Assembly (NCBI GenBank): GCA_022843945.1
Contig: JALHMR010000006.1
Span: 62,001 to 126,000 of the forward strand
Direction of reading: 5' to 3'
DNA length: 64,000 nucleotides
Source of the DNA: Rhodospirillaceae bacterium
GTDB taxonomy: Bacteria; Pseudomonadota; Alphaproteobacteria; CACIAM-22H2
Shown here one piece after another: positions 63,795 to 64,000 of this stretch. Position numbers and translations under genes: made by a program. Every line of letters starts with the position of its first letter. Position 1 is the first letter of the stretch. The notes beneath the pieces are model-generated. The model saw nothing but the letters and a program-made list of their open reading frames with translations. It was not told where the DNA came from and searched no databases.

Positions 63795-64000
63795 TCATCC
63801 GCCGGACAGGGCCTGCAGAACGTACACCTCGTCAGTCGGCCCTACCGCGTCGCCCAGCCCGCCACGATCCGCCAGCGCCCGGCCGCTGACGAAGACGGTC
63901 ACGTGCTTGCGCAAGGCCCCCTGCTCGTCGAGAACGTAGCCGCGCAGCCGCGGGTTGTCGCGGAAAACAGCGTCCAGGACCGCCCGTACGGTGGCTCCTT
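63795..64000 (-). CDS. MoaD/ThiS-family protein, 5' part missing
   Basis: The C-terminal 67 residues of a ubiquitin-like sulfur-carrier-type protein. The beta-grasp pattern VRAVLDAVFRDNP, HVTVFVSGRALADRGGL and VGPTDEVYVLQALSGG is recognisable. It ends in GG, the C-terminus that MoaD/ThiS proteins use for adenylation. Partner of the BNR protein gene in what looks like a conserved pair; the N-terminus is outside the window. Confidence 0.85.
   Translation of the reverse strand, partial: GATVRAVLDAVFRDNPRLRGYVLDEQGALRKHVTVFVSGRALADRGGLGDAVGPTDEVYVLQALSGG

Overview
The window is 64 kb of GC-rich, densely coded chromosome with short intergenic gaps, many 4-nt ATGA/GTGA overlaps and genes on both strands. 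The gene set points to an alphaproteobacterium. It has System I cytochrome c maturation genes including ccmI, a ChrR-type ECF sigma unit, IalB, NnrU, DUF1127 proteins, GcvA-like LysR regulators and typical alphaproteobacterial intergenic hairpin repeats. A Rhodospirillales, Reyranella or Hyphomicrobiales-type lineage would fit, but the sequence alone does not settle genus. I see no rRNA, CRISPR array, transposase, integrase or prophage. There is one tRNA, tRNA-Ala(CGC).

Region by region. 1-1.2 kb: truncated MFS symporter and a nitrilase-family hydrolase. 1.2-15.2 kb: a cytochrome c maturation locus split in two (ccmAB; ccmCDEFGHI). Between the halves lie a DUF1275 membrane protein, a metallophosphoesterase and an ABC importer (ATPase, two permeases, binding protein) with its DeoR regulator. 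15.2-17.0 kb: a compositionally different TPR-methyltransferase gene flanked by a perfect 32-bp duplication of the 3' end of ccmI, which looks like a small insertion. 17-22 kb: OmpA-like envelope protein, dehydrogenase, CHASE2 adenylate cyclase and a secreted protein. 22-24.7 kb: lipoprotein, small secreted protein, PAS histidine kinase, tRNA-Ala. 24.9-29.1 kb: YggT, DUF167, folD, nnrU, argG, a GST. 29.1-30.1 kb: an AT-rich interval with opposed DnaA-box-like sites, then small genes including DUF1127.

30-36 kb: GcvA-like LysR, rlmN, ialB, an ECF sigma factor with a ChrR-like anti-sigma, prolyl oligopeptidase. 36.4-40.7 kb: Lhr-type helicase. 40.8-49.8 kb: SIS isomerase, CBS protein, patatin, SpoU methyltransferase, asparaginase, SAM methyltransferase, TTC38-like TPR protein, a second DUF1127/GcvA divergent pair, a phosphoribosyltransferase, DinB. 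50-57 kb: DUF6134 protein, acetoacetyl-CoA synthetase, three tandem EamA transporters, an SDR, BluB. 57-61.4 kb: gentisate dioxygenase, Zn-alcohol dehydrogenase, small enzymes, a hydratase. 61.4-64 kb: a tightly coupled cluster of a MoaD/ThiS-like protein, a BNR-repeat protein, a Sir2 deacylase and a UDG-family protein.

Most of the window is housekeeping. The strongest unexplained signals are the 32-bp-flanked methyltransferase insertion, the two DUF1127/GcvA pairs sharing an upstream motif, the MoaD/BNR/Sir2/UDG cluster, a perfect 19-bp palindrome at 59207-59225, and several 5'-leader structures. Start sites were chosen from ribosome-binding context, family lengths and overlaps. Functional assignments come from motifs read by eye, not from searches.
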